Source: Subdoligranulum variabile (GTDB taxonomy: Bacteria; Bacillota; Clostridia; Oscillospirales; Ruminococcaceae). From it: DNA of 63,007 bases. The stretch covers positions 1 to 63,007 of the forward strand of contig SFKI01000011.1 in the NCBI GenBank assembly GCA_004554775.1, in the 5' to 3' direction. Positions 44,795-52,940 of the stretch are shown here, piece by piece (the stretch's first letter is position 1; each line of letters begins with the position of its first letter). The notes under the pieces are model-generated. The model made no database searches. It was given only the letters and a program-made list of their open reading frames with translations, and had not been told where the DNA came from. Position numbers and translations under genes: made by a program.

Positions 44795-44832
44795 GATCCA
44801 CCGTACAATGCAGGTACGGTGGATCTTTATTT
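44795..44832 (+). terminator. Terminator after the LuxR-type gene
   Basis: GATCCACCGTAC (44795-44806) pairs with GTACGGTGGATC (44814-44825), followed by TTTATTTTT. Confidence 0.82.
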
Positions 44833-44854
44833 TTACAGAAGGGAGGATCTACAC

Positions 44855-45094
44855 TTGAACCGAAGGTATCTCACAGCTGTCACGCCGCTGTCTGATTATA
44901 TTCTGCAGGTCGATTTTGTGTCCGGAAGTCGGCTTTTGCTGGATATGAAGCCGTATCTGGATAAGATCCGGTTTCGCCCGCTTACTGATGCGCGGGTGTG
45001 GAACAGCGCTGTGACCAACGGCATCTTTGTCCGCTTTGGTGATGTGGAACTGAGCCACGATGAGATATTGTCTATGGCGGAGCAGGAGCATTGA
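44855..45094 (+). CDS. DUF2442 domain protein
   Basis: A 79-residue protein: YLTAVTPLSDYILQVDFVSG, LLLDMKPYLD, RVWNSAVTNGIFVRFGDVELSHDEI match the small DUF2442 fold, whose function is unknown; members often sit by toxin-antitoxin-like or accessory genes. I chose the TTG at 44855, with GGGAGG 8 bases upstream. It is the first gene of an accessory run on the plus strand and ends 31 bases before a lipoprotein gene. Confidence 0.8.
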   Translation: MNRRYLTAVTPLSDYILQVDFVSGSRLLLDMKPYLDKIRFRPLTDARVWNSAVTNGIFVRFGDVELSHDEILSMAEQEH

Positions 45095-45125
45095 CACGGT
45101 TTATCTGACAAAGGAGCGTATCACG

Positions 45126-45878
45126 ATGAAACACTTAGAACAATTTTTGTCTCTCGCTTTGGCGCTGATGCTGTGCCTGAGCCTTGCTGCCTGCGGCGAG
45201 AGTAATGAAGATTACGGCGATGACGGCAGCGACTACAATTTGTACGGTGTTCCGGATTCCATCGAGGGACTCGTCAAGGACAGTGAACAGATGGCAAATC
45301 TGTACTTATACGGCGGCGCATGGACAGGTGAGGACAATGGAAGCCTGATTGCTGCCACCAGTGATGACGGCGATGAGGTGCGCTTTGCACTGTATGATGC
45401 CGATGAAGAACTGACTGCCAGCGGATTCATACAGTTTGTACCGGAGTATGACTATGACTATTTCTACAACGAGCACGACGGGATCGCGTATCGCAGCTGG
45501 TTCGATGAGGACGGTGCGCTGTATGTGGCAGATCTCGGAACCTTTACGCGGGTGACAGGCGATGCACCGGGCGAAAATATTGGCGACACCGGCTTTGAGA
45601 TGATGGCAGGCACCTGGTATCTAGATGCAGAAGCGGACGCGCGCAGCATCATTGTGATGGATGAAAGCGGCGGTTGGGAGCTGATGGAGCGTCCCGACGG
45701 CGATGAGGAGCCTGCCACAGTGGACAGCGGCACCATCGAGATGGCACCCGATGACGACGAAGAACTGTATCTTGCGGTTTCTTCCCGGTTCGAGGATGTA
45801 GTCTATGAGTTCACCCTGATCGACCACGATACAATGTGCTGGGGCGGCGAGTTCGAGTACTATCAGAAGATGGCATAA
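45126..45878 (+). CDS. Secreted lipoprotein, acidic, unknown function
   Basis: A 250-residue protein with a lipoprotein signal ending in the lipobox LSLAAC (Cys near 22), then a very acidic Asp/Glu/Tyr-rich linker (NEDYGDDGSDY). The mature part has repeated short beta-strand segments such as GAWTGEDNGSLIAAT, GTWYLDAEADARSIIV and VYEFTLIDHDTMCW, like lipocalin-type DUFs. CAAAGGAG precedes the ATG. No family name can be given with certainty. The next gene is also a lipoprotein with a similar C-terminal pattern. Confidence 0.82.
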   Translation: MKHLEQFLSLALALMLCLSLAACGESNEDYGDDGSDYNLYGVPDSIEGLVKDSEQMANLYLYGGAWTGEDNGSLIAATSDDGDEVRFALYDADEELTASGFIQFVPEYDYDYFYNEHDGIAYRSWFDEDGALYVADLGTFTRVTGDAPGENIGDTGFEMMAGTWYLDAEADARSIIVMDESGGWELMERPDGDEEPATVDSGTIEMAPDDDEELYLAVSSRFEDVVYEFTLIDHDTMCWGGEFEYYQKMA

Positions 45879-45903
45879 CAGTCACGGCAAGGAGGGGGGT
45901 ATC

Positions 45904-46602
45904 ATGAAAAGACGAGGAAAGAACGCCGCGTTCTTCGCGCAGGTGATGGTGCTTTGTCTGTGCCTTGCCGCCTGCGGCAATTCCGACGATGCGGCGGGGG
46001 ACGATTGGCGCACAACCGGCATGGTGGTCGATAGCGGAACCATCACCCATGACGGCGACAGCGTGGATGTTCTGGTCACAGTGAGCGAGAGCAGCGCAGC
46101 CTTCTACCGGGATATCCCAGAGCAGGTGCTGTTTGACAGCGTTGCTTTCCCCATGGATATTCCCGATGCGGAGCAGGCGTTTCACAGCATCTCCTTTGAC
46201 GATCTGGACGGCGACGGCGAGAGCGATGTATGGGTGAGCTTTCTTCACGAAAACGGGGATGTGACCGATCTGATCTGGATCTGGGATCCGGAGGAGCGCT
46301 ATGTCTATCGGGAGGATCTGTCCGCGATTCCGGCTGACGAGGGCGATCTGAGCGATTATGCAGGGCTTTGGGAGTACCCGGACGAAAAGCTTTGGCTGCG
46401 TATCTATGAGGATGCGACATGGGAATTTGTAAATGATCAGGAGGATGTCCTTGAATACGGCACGCTGTGGGAGGACGAAAACGGTGTGACGCTGCACTTT
46501 GACGGCAGCGGTGATACCCTGCAACTGGATCGTACCGTCAGCGGCGATCTCATCAACAGTGTGAACGGCGGTATGCTTTTCCCGACAGAGGGCATCCGAT
46601 AA
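45904..46602 (+). CDS. Secreted lipoprotein, unknown function
   Basis: A 232-residue protein with a signal ending in the lipobox LCLAAC (Cys near 24). A segment DDLDGDGESDVWVSF resembles an FG-GAP/EF-hand-like calcium loop, and YAGLWEYPDEKLWLRIYEDATWEFV resembles the short beta repeat of the preceding lipoprotein. GGAGGGG precedes the ATG. It shares a transcript with the neighbours by spacing. Function unknown. Confidence 0.82.
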   Translation: MKRRGKNAAFFAQVMVLCLCLAACGNSDDAAGDDWRTTGMVVDSGTITHDGDSVDVLVTVSESSAAFYRDIPEQVLFDSVAFPMDIPDAEQAFHSISFDDLDGDGESDVWVSFLHENGDVTDLIWIWDPEERYVYREDLSAIPADEGDLSDYAGLWEYPDEKLWLRIYEDATWEFVNDQEDVLEYGTLWEDENGVTLHFDGSGDTLQLDRTVSGDLINSVNGGMLFPTEGIR

Positions 46603-46621
46603 GGCAGAATAGGAGACGAAT

Positions 46622-47500
46622 ATGGAAGAAAAGAATAAAAACCTGACAGATGAACAGCTTTCGCAGCAGCTCCGCAAGAGTAAAGGCGGAAAATGGGGCG
46701 GAATGCTCCTTTCGCTGCTGGGCGGCGTGATTGTCTTTGCGGGTATCGTGCAGGGCGGCAATCTTGTATTGATCGTTGCGGGCGTTGTGATCCTCGCACT
46801 GGGGCAGACAGCAAAGGGAAAATCCAGGGAGCAGGCCGACCGCCAGACCTTCGATGCCCTGGCGCCGGATATTGTAAGCACAGTCTTTGACAACATACAG
46901 ATGGATCCCACCCCGCACATGCTGGATGCGAAGGATACAAACATCCCTCTGCCCGGCCACACCTATTGCAGCGGTACCGGATATATCCGCGGAACCTATC
47001 AGGGGCTGACCACCGAATTGTGTACCGTCAGGCTGGCGGAGGTGAACGAGTTTCAGCGCGAGGAAACCGGTCAGTGGGAGAAAAACGAGCGCGAGGTCTA
47101 TACCGGGCAGTGGATGCCGTGCGAGCTGAACCGGGAATTTCCGACCTGGCTTACGATCTGGCCAAGAGAGCGGATGGATAAGCTGTTCGGCAGCAAAACC
47201 ATCCGGACAGGAAACGAGACCTTCGATAAGCGCTTCAATGTAAGCAGCGAGGATGAAGCCGCAGCCCTGCACATTCTGACGCCCGACTGTGCAGAGAAAA
47301 TTCTGGCGCTGGCAGATTCCTCCTTCGGTAAGCTTGCCATAAACCTCAACAGTGACGGCAGACTGTATCTCGCGGTTCACAGCGGGCACGGCTTTTTTGA
47401 CATCGGCAAGGGCCGCGAAAATCCGGCACAGCTGCGCCAGCGCTTTACCCGTGAGCTGATGTGGTTTGCGAATATGATCGATGTGTTCCGCAGCGTGTAA
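46622..47500 (+). CDS. DUF3137-like membrane protein
   Basis: A 292-residue protein with two adjacent helices near 28-62 and a large cytoplasmic part. The stretch NETFDKRFNVSSEDEAAALHILTPDCAEKILAL is typical of DUF3137, found in predicted membrane-associated proteins of unknown role. A start at 46622 follows AGGAGACG. It lies 19 bases after the lipoprotein stop and 14 before the next gene. Confidence 0.75.
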   Translation: MEEKNKNLTDEQLSQQLRKSKGGKWGGMLLSLLGGVIVFAGIVQGGNLVLIVAGVVILALGQTAKGKSREQADRQTFDALAPDIVSTVFDNIQMDPTPHMLDAKDTNIPLPGHTYCSGTGYIRGTYQGLTTELCTVRLAEVNEFQREETGQWEKNEREVYTGQWMPCELNREFPTWLTIWPRERMDKLFGSKTIRTGNETFDKRFNVSSEDEAAALHILTPDCAEKILALADSSFGKLAINLNSDGRLYLAVHSGHGFFDIGKGRENPAQLRQRFTRELMWFANMIDVFRSV

Positions 47501-47514
47501 GGGAGGTGGGCAAT

Positions 47515-47715
47515 ATGCCGCTTTGGCTTGCTGTGGTGCTGTTGGCATCGGCAGTTATCGGTATCGTGCTGTGCCGTAAATATCTGCGCAGAAGCAAAAC
47601 CGTGCGTATCCTTGGTATCATTATCTGTGCGCTGCTGGCGCTGGTCTGCATCCTGTATATCGGTCTAACCCTTCTCTTTGTGGATGCGGTGCAAAACCGG
47701 CCGCCTGCATTGTGA
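47515..47715 (+). CDS. Small two-helix membrane protein
   Basis: A 66-residue protein, mostly two membrane helices (LWLAVVLLASAVIGIVLC and ILGIIICALLALVCILYIGL) joined by a short basic loop KYLRRSKTV. The ATG follows AAGGGAGG by 7 bases. Not recognised beyond that. It is cotranscribed by spacing with the DUF3137 and DUF3592 genes. Confidence 0.7.
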   Translation: MPLWLAVVLLASAVIGIVLCRKYLRRSKTVRILGIIICALLALVCILYIGLTLLFVDAVQNRPPAL

Positions 47716-47751
47716 CATGAAAGGCACCGGCAGAGGGGTGAAGGAGGCCGT

Positions 47752-48288
47752 ATGAAAAAGAATCGAATCCTTATTATCAGTATCGCTCTTGCGATAGCGC
47801 TTGTGGCATGTCCCATAGAAGCTACGCGGAACATCACAGCGGGAATCGGCTTCATTCTCGGGGCTGTGTCGGTGGCATGGCTCGGGGTACGCCGGCGGAA
47901 AGGCGCACAGAAGGAATACGAGGATACTGTGCGGCGGTACACAGGCACCACGATGATGAAGGTGGTATGGATCGAGGAATCGGTCGATGAAAGGTGGGAG
48001 CAGCAAGAGGACGGCAGCGAACAGCTGCGCCGGGAAACGGTCTATCTTCCGACCTATGAGTACACCGTGAACGGCAGGACCTATCGGTACGCAAGCCGTC
48101 AGACTCTTTCCAGCAAGCGGGAACTGGGACGGCAGGTGGTCGGATATTACGATCCCAATCGGCCCGACCGTATTACCGAAAACAAACCGCGAAAGCCTGT
48201 TTTTGGTGGGACGGGCTTCTTCTTGTTTGCCGCATTCCTGCTCTGGTTCGGTATCATGTCCTTTGCCGGTATGCTTTCCGTTTCCTGA
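47752..48288 (+). CDS. DUF3592-like membrane protein
   Basis: A 178-residue protein with an N-terminal hydrophobic hairpin (to about 46), a soluble beta domain with YEYTVNGRTYRYASRQ and VVGYYDPNRPDRI, and a C-terminal helix. The 'Y-V-Y-DP-P' pattern is typical of DUF3592 proteins, function unknown. AAGGAGG precedes the ATG. It is the last gene before a terminator at 48445. Confidence 0.8.
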   Translation: MKKNRILIISIALAIALVACPIEATRNITAGIGFILGAVSVAWLGVRRRKGAQKEYEDTVRRYTGTTMMKVVWIEESVDERWEQQEDGSEQLRRETVYLPTYEYTVNGRTYRYASRQTLSSKRELGRQVVGYYDPNRPDRITENKPRKPVFGGTGFFLFAAFLLWFGIMSFAGMLSVS

Positions 48289-48444
48289 TACTGCGTACAC
48301 ATGCCGGGTCGCAACAGGCGCATTTCAGCCAAAAAACTTGTATGCGCAGCGTGTGCTGCAAAAAACAGCATATGGCTACAATACTTTTCATAAGCAAAAG
48401 GGCGGTGAGAGCATTGTCGGCTTTCACGAATCCGAGGTTAAACC

Positions 48445-48480
48445 AAAGTGCACCACCTGTAAAAAGGTGGTGCGCTTTTT
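48445..48480 (+). terminator. Terminator of the accessory gene run
   Basis: AAAGTGCACCACC (48445-48457) pairs with GGTGGTGCGCTTT (48466-48478), then TT. Nothing recognisable lies in 48289-48444. Confidence 0.8.
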
Positions 48481-48506
48481 GGTGTTGTGGGAAAATAAAT
48501 AATAAA

Positions 48507-48542
48507 GGCAGCCGCCAGGGGCTGTGTGCTCCTGGCGGCTGC
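48507..48542 (-). terminator. Terminator of the MFS gene
   Basis: GCAGCCGCCAGG (48508-48519) pairs with CCTGGCGGCTGC (48531-48542); the minus-strand reading continues into a T-rich run. Confidence 0.8.
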
Positions 48543-48566
48543 TTCTGCCGCTGTTAAATGCTTTTA

Positions 48567-49901
48567 TTACGCGTCCAGATCCTCAAACGCTTCCAGGCCC
48601 TTTTTGGCTTCGGCCTTGGCGTCGCCGTGCTTTACAAAGCACATGGTCACAAAGCTCAGCGCCACAAACAGCGCCGCGTAGGGAAACAGCACGCGGTAGT
48701 CAATGGCCCGCATGAGCGAGCCCGCCACGATGGGCGTTACGACCTGGGCGGCCATCGAGAAGGTGTAATAATACCCAGTAAACTTGCCGATGTCGCTGCC
48801 GCGGCACATCTCTACCACCATGGGCAGCGAGTTCACGTTGATGGCGGCCCACGCCAGGCCCACCAGCGCAAACACCACGTACATGATGGGCTGGATGCAA
48901 GAGTAGGTCGTGGTCAGCAGGTAGCCCAGCATAAAGCAGGTGGCCAGCAGCACAATGCCGCACTGGATGGTCCGCTTGCGGCCAATCTTGGCGGCCAGCG
49001 CACCGATGGGAATGTAGGAAACGATCGCACCGGCGGTCGCCACCAGCAGGCAGGTGGACGCACCGCCCAGGCCCTCGCCCATGACGGCCTCGACATACTT
49101 GGTAAACCACGTGGTAACGCCGTTATAGCCGATGAACCACAGCGAGATGGAGACCAGCAAAAATCCCAGGCTGCGCTTGACGGGCGCGGGCAAGACCTCG
49201 TGCCCGGCACCGTCGTCGGTGGCAAGGTTCCACTCGGGGTGCTCGGCCTCCAGCTTTTGGTTTTCGACTTCCAGCTTGGGTTCTTTGATGGTCAGGTACA
49301 AAATGGCCACCGCCACGACCATGATCATCGAAACGATAAAGAACAGCGGCCGGTAGCTGACGTGCGCCATGCCCTTGGTTTTGGAAGCCGGATACAGCAC
49401 CGCCGCCAGCGCCAGGTACAAAATGCCGCCCACGGCACCCATCAGGTTGATGATAGCGTTGGCGCGGCTGCGCAGGGGCTTGGGGGTCACGTCGGGCATC
49501 AGCGCCACGGCGGGGGAGCGGTAGGTGCCCATCGAAACCAGCAGCAGGCCCAGCACCACAATAAACAGCACCAGCGTGCCGGTGCTGGGGGTGGCGGCAT
49601 AGCGGTCGTCCAGCAGCGGGATCAGGTTCATCAAAATGGCCGCCGCAGCGGTGCCGCCCACAATAAACGGCATGCGCCGCCCGATGCGGGTGCTGGTCTT
49701 GTCGGACAGCGCCCCAAAGAACGGCAGCAAAAACAGCGCCAATACGTTGTCTGCCGCCATAATGGCACCGGCAAGGGTTTCGTTCAGCTTAAAAGTGTCG
49801 GTCAAGATCAGGGTCATCACGCTGTCGTACATCTGCCAAAAGGTGCAGATCGACAAAAACGCAAGGCCCACCAGAATGGTGCGGCGGTTGTTCAGCTTCA
49901 C
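48567..49901 (-). CDS. MFS transporter (sugar/cation symporter-like)
   Basis: A 444-residue protein with 12 hydrophobic spans. The loop between helices 2 and 3 reads GALSDKTSTRIGRRMPFI, a GPH/SLC45-like MFS motif, and the second half has GALAAKIGRKRTI. It probably takes up sugars or other small solutes. It starts with GTG at 49901 behind TAGGAGA. It has its own promoter and terminator and faces away from the MarR-ABC operon. The substrate is unknown. Confidence 0.88.
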   Translation of the reverse strand: MKLNNRRTILVGLAFLSICTFWQMYDSVMTLILTDTFKLNETLAGAIMAADNVLALFLLPFFGALSDKTSTRIGRRMPFIVGGTAAAAILMNLIPLLDDRYAATPSTGTLVLFIVVLGLLLVSMGTYRSPAVALMPDVTPKPLRSRANAIINLMGAVGGILYLALAAVLYPASKTKGMAHVSYRPLFFIVSMIMVVAVAILYLTIKEPKLEVENQKLEAEHPEWNLATDDGAGHEVLPAPVKRSLGFLLVSISLWFIGYNGVTTWFTKYVEAVMGEGLGGASTCLLVATAGAIVSYIPIGALAAKIGRKRTIQCGIVLLATCFMLGYLLTTTYSCIQPIMYVVFALVGLAWAAINVNSLPMVVEMCRGSDIGKFTGYYYTFSMAAQVVTPIVAGSLMRAIDYRVLFPYAALFVALSFVTMCFVKHGDAKAEAKKGLEAFEDLDA

Positions 49902-49965
49902 GGCAATTTCTCCTAACTTCCTAACTTATTGATTGATAGAGGACAAAATCCCCCTTGTTTACCAC

Positions 49966-49994
49966 ATTGTAGCATTTATTGTGCTACTTGTCCA
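49966..49994 (-). promoter_or_regulatory. Promoter of the MFS gene
   Basis: Minus-strand TGGACA (complement of 49989-49994), 17-base spacer, TACAAT (complement of 49966-49971). Confidence 0.6.
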
Positions 49995-50107
49995 GAATTG
50001 CGCGTGTGTACTGCAAAATTTACGCAAATTTGACGAAGCGAATACTACGCTGCCAGCATCCGCCACCCTCTAATTATGAACATTTTCCAAATATTATGCT
50101 GCCCCTC

Positions 50108-50175
50108 TTGCACCCTGGTGTGGGAAAGACTATTATATATCACGCAAAAATAATTAACATATGATAATAATTAAC
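50108..50175 (+). promoter_or_regulatory. Promoter of the MarR-ABC operon with candidate operator
   Basis: TTGCAC at 50108-50113, 17-base spacer, TATTAT at 50131-50136. The 10-base word AATAATTAAC occurs at 50149-50158 and again at 50166-50175, between the start of transcription and the ribosome binding site, a fitting place for MarR binding. Confidence 0.6.
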
Positions 50176-50187
50176 AGGAGGTGCTCT

Positions 50188-50736
50188 ATGCCGGGCTCGG
50201 AGATCCCCAACCTACACGGTGTGTTTCGGTTTGTTTCGCGGCTGCATACGCTGGCTAAGCGCGGGATGCGCGGGGCGTTGGCGGATTGCCCCAAGTGCCA
50301 CTTCGGCATGCTGGAAAATCTGCACATCATCATCCAACAGCACGGCGTGGACGGTGCGGTCTATGTTTCGGACGTGGCCCGTGCGGTGCGGCAGCCGATG
50401 CCTGCTATCTCGCGCGGACTGCGCACAATGGAACGGGACGGCAGCATCGTGCGCGAGACCGACCCCAACGACCGCCGCAAAACGCTGGTGCGCATCACCC
50501 CGCAGGGAGAGCAGGCTCGCCTGCAAAGCGAGCAAGCGCTCAACGACTACTTCGCCCGCGTGATGGCGCGGCTGACGCCGGAGCAGCTCAGCCAGATGAA
50601 TGCCCTGCGCGGTGTGCTGCTGGACGCCATTGAGGCCGAAAACGACGCACAGGAGCAAAAGCGCAGCCTTTTAAGTCACGCAAAACAGCCAAATCGTGCA
50701 AAATCGACAAACCAAGGAGAACCCGCCAATGACTAA
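50188..50736 (+). CDS. MarR-family transcriptional regulator
   Basis: A 182-residue regulator with a winged HTH at about 35-115: LENLHIIIQQHG, VYVSDVARAVRQPMPAISRGLRTMERDGSIVRETDPNDRRKTLVRITPQGE. The wing 'DPNDRR' is the family signature. It has two Cys (DCPKCHF) ahead of the HTH, which may sense oxidation or metal. ATG 50188 has AGGAGG 6 bases upstream. It overlaps the first ABC gene by 8 bases, so it most likely represses its own exporter operon. Confidence 0.92.
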   Translation: MPGSEIPNLHGVFRFVSRLHTLAKRGMRGALADCPKCHFGMLENLHIIIQQHGVDGAVYVSDVARAVRQPMPAISRGLRTMERDGSIVRETDPNDRRKTLVRITPQGEQARLQSEQALNDYFARVMARLTPEQLSQMNALRGVLLDAIEAENDAQEQKRSLLSHAKQPNRAKSTNQGEPAND

Positions 50737-52939
50737 AATTTTCAAACAGCTGGCGCGCCATTGGGCGGCGTGCCTGGCCGTGGTGGCCCTGCTGATCGTG
50801 CAGGCCTACTGCGACCTGTCGCTGCCGGACTACACCAGCAAAATTGTGGACATCGGCATCCAGCAGGGCGGCATCGAAAGCCCCGTGCCGGAGAGCATCC
50901 GTGACACCACCCTGCAAGCGTTGGAGCTGCTGATGCCCGAGGACACTGCCGCGCAGGTCGACCAGTGGTACAGTATGAAAGACGTGGATGGCCTGTGGCA
51001 TCTTTCGCCGGACGCCGACATGGCCGAGCTGGAAGCTGCTTTTACCACGCCCGACGTGGTGCTGTACATGGCCGCTGCGCAAAATGCCGCGCAGGCCGCA
51101 GGCAGCGCCGAGACCATGACCCCCAGCATCTATGACTTGGATGCCGTCAGCCGGCAGTTTGCGGCGATGGCTCAGGCCCCCGACGTGCGGGAAATGCTGC
51201 AAAATCAGCTTTCCACCGCCATCTCTCAACTGGACGCGACGATGGCTGACAATCTGTCCAGTCAGGCCGTGCTGCTTGTTGGGCTTGAGTACGAGGCCCA
51301 GGGCACCGCGCACGATGTGCAGATGGCCTATCTGCTGCGCATCGGCGGGCAGATGCTGGGCCTGACCCTGCTGATGGTCGCCGCAGCCGTGGCCGTGGGC
51401 TTCATCGCGTCCCGCGTGTCGGCTGCCATCGGCCGCGACCTGCGCCGTGAGGTGTTCGCCACCGTCGTGGGTTACTCCAACGCCGAAATTGAAAGGTTTT
51501 CCACCGCGTCGCTGATAACCCGCACCACCAACGACATCCAGCAGGTGCAGTTCGTCTGCGTGATCCTGCTGCGCATGGTGGCGTACGCGCCTATTTTGGG
51601 CATTGGCGGCATTTTGCATGTGGCAGCGGGCAATACCGGGCTGGAATGGATCATCTTTGCGGCGGTTGCGGCGCTGTTGGTGCTCATCACGATTTTGATG
51701 AACCTTGCCATGCCCAAGTTTAAACTGATGCAGACGCTGGTTGACCGGCTGAACCTTGTCAGCCGCGAAATCCTGACCGGCATTATGCCGATTCGCGCGT
51801 TCAGCCGCGAAAAATTCGAGGAAGCACGCTTTGACAAGGCCAACCGTGACCTGATGAGCACCCAACTATTCACCAACCGCACAATGACCGCCATGATGCC
51901 GTTTATGACGCTGATCATGAACGGCACCAGCCTGCTGATCGTCTGGTTCGGCGGCAAGGCCATGGACCTGGGCACGATGCAGGTCGGCGAGATGATCGCC
52001 TTCATCACCTACACGATGCAGATCGTCATGTCGTTCCTGATGCTGGCGATGGTGGCGGTCATGCTGCCTCGCGCTGGTGTGGCGGCGGAGCGTATTGATG
52101 AGGTCATCCGCACCCCGGCAACCATCCACGACCCCGACGCTGCTACCGCAGAACCGACGATGAAACGAAAAAACTGGAACGGCGAAGTCGAGTTCAAGGA
52201 TGTCAGCTTCTGCTACCCCGGTGCCGACAGTGACGCGCTGGAGCACATCAGCTTTACGGCCAAGCCCGGCCAGACGACGGCCATCATCGGCTCGACCGGC
52301 TGTGGCAAATCGACACTGCTCAACCTCATCCCGCGCTTTTACGATGTCACCGGCGGCGCCGTCTGCATCGACGGCGTTGACGTGCGCGAGATGCCGCAGG
52401 CTACCCTGCATGACCTGATGGGCTATGTGCCGCAGAAGGGCGTGCTGTTCAGCGGTACGATCGAAAGCAACCTGAAATTCGCCGGGGAGCACATCACCGA
52501 CGAGGATGTGCGCACGGCGGCGGGCATCGCCCAGGCGGCCGAGTTCATCGACGCCAAGCCCGAGGGCTACGCCAGCCCCATTGCACAGGGCGGCAGCAAT
52601 GTTTCCGGCGGGCAGAAGCAGCGCCTTTCCATTGCGCGTGCCATCGCCAAAAAACCGCGCATCTATCTGTTTGATGATAGCTTCTCGGCGCTGGATTACA
52701 AAACTGATGTGGCGCTGCGCCGCGCGCTGAAGGCCCAGACCGACAACGCGACGGTCATCATCGTGGCACAACGCATTTCAACCGTGCTGCATGCCAACCG
52801 CATCCTCGTGTTGGACGAGGGGCGCATCGTGGGCGACGGCACCCATGCCCAGCTGCTGGAAAGCTGCCCCGAATATCAGGAGATCGCGCGCAGCCAGCTG
52901 AGCCAGAAGGAACTGAATCTGTCAAAGGAGGGTGAGTGA
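50729..52939 (+). CDS. ABC exporter half-transporter, degenerate-site subunit
   Basis: A 736-residue fused membrane/ATPase subunit. Helices 1 and 2 are separated by about 150 extracytoplasmic residues, longer than in most exporters. The ATPase has GSTGCGKST, signature VSGGQKQRLS, and Walker B YLFDDSFSALD, where the catalytic Glu is Asp. This is the pattern of the degenerate partner in heterodimeric exporters (BmrCD, LmrCD type). ATG 50729 has AAGGAG upstream. The next gene encodes the active partner. Multidrug or lipid-linked export is likely. Confidence 0.92.
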   Translation: MTKIFKQLARHWAACLAVVALLIVQAYCDLSLPDYTSKIVDIGIQQGGIESPVPESIRDTTLQALELLMPEDTAAQVDQWYSMKDVDGLWHLSPDADMAELEAAFTTPDVVLYMAAAQNAAQAAGSAETMTPSIYDLDAVSRQFAAMAQAPDVREMLQNQLSTAISQLDATMADNLSSQAVLLVGLEYEAQGTAHDVQMAYLLRIGGQMLGLTLLMVAAAVAVGFIASRVSAAIGRDLRREVFATVVGYSNAEIERFSTASLITRTTNDIQQVQFVCVILLRMVAYAPILGIGGILHVAAGNTGLEWIIFAAVAALLVLITILMNLAMPKFKLMQTLVDRLNLVSREILTGIMPIRAFSREKFEEARFDKANRDLMSTQLFTNRTMTAMMPFMTLIMNGTSLLIVWFGGKAMDLGTMQVGEMIAFITYTMQIVMSFLMLAMVAVMLPRAGVAAERIDEVIRTPATIHDPDAATAEPTMKRKNWNGEVEFKDVSFCYPGADSDALEHISFTAKPGQTTAIIGSTGCGKSTLLNLIPRFYDVTGGAVCIDGVDVREMPQATLHDLMGYVPQKGVLFSGTIESNLKFAGEHITDEDVRTAAGIAQAAEFIDAKPEGYASPIAQGGSNVSGGQKQRLSIARAIAKKPRIYLFDDSFSALDYKTDVALRRALKAQTDNATVIIVAQRISTVLHANRILVLDEGRIVGDGTHAQLLESCPEYQEIARSQLSQKELNLSKEGE

Positions 52940-52940
52940 T

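Noticed and set aside
48289..48440. Short frames between the DUF3592 gene and its terminator
   Set aside because: No ribosome binding site or family pattern; two competing frames of 20-50 codons look random.
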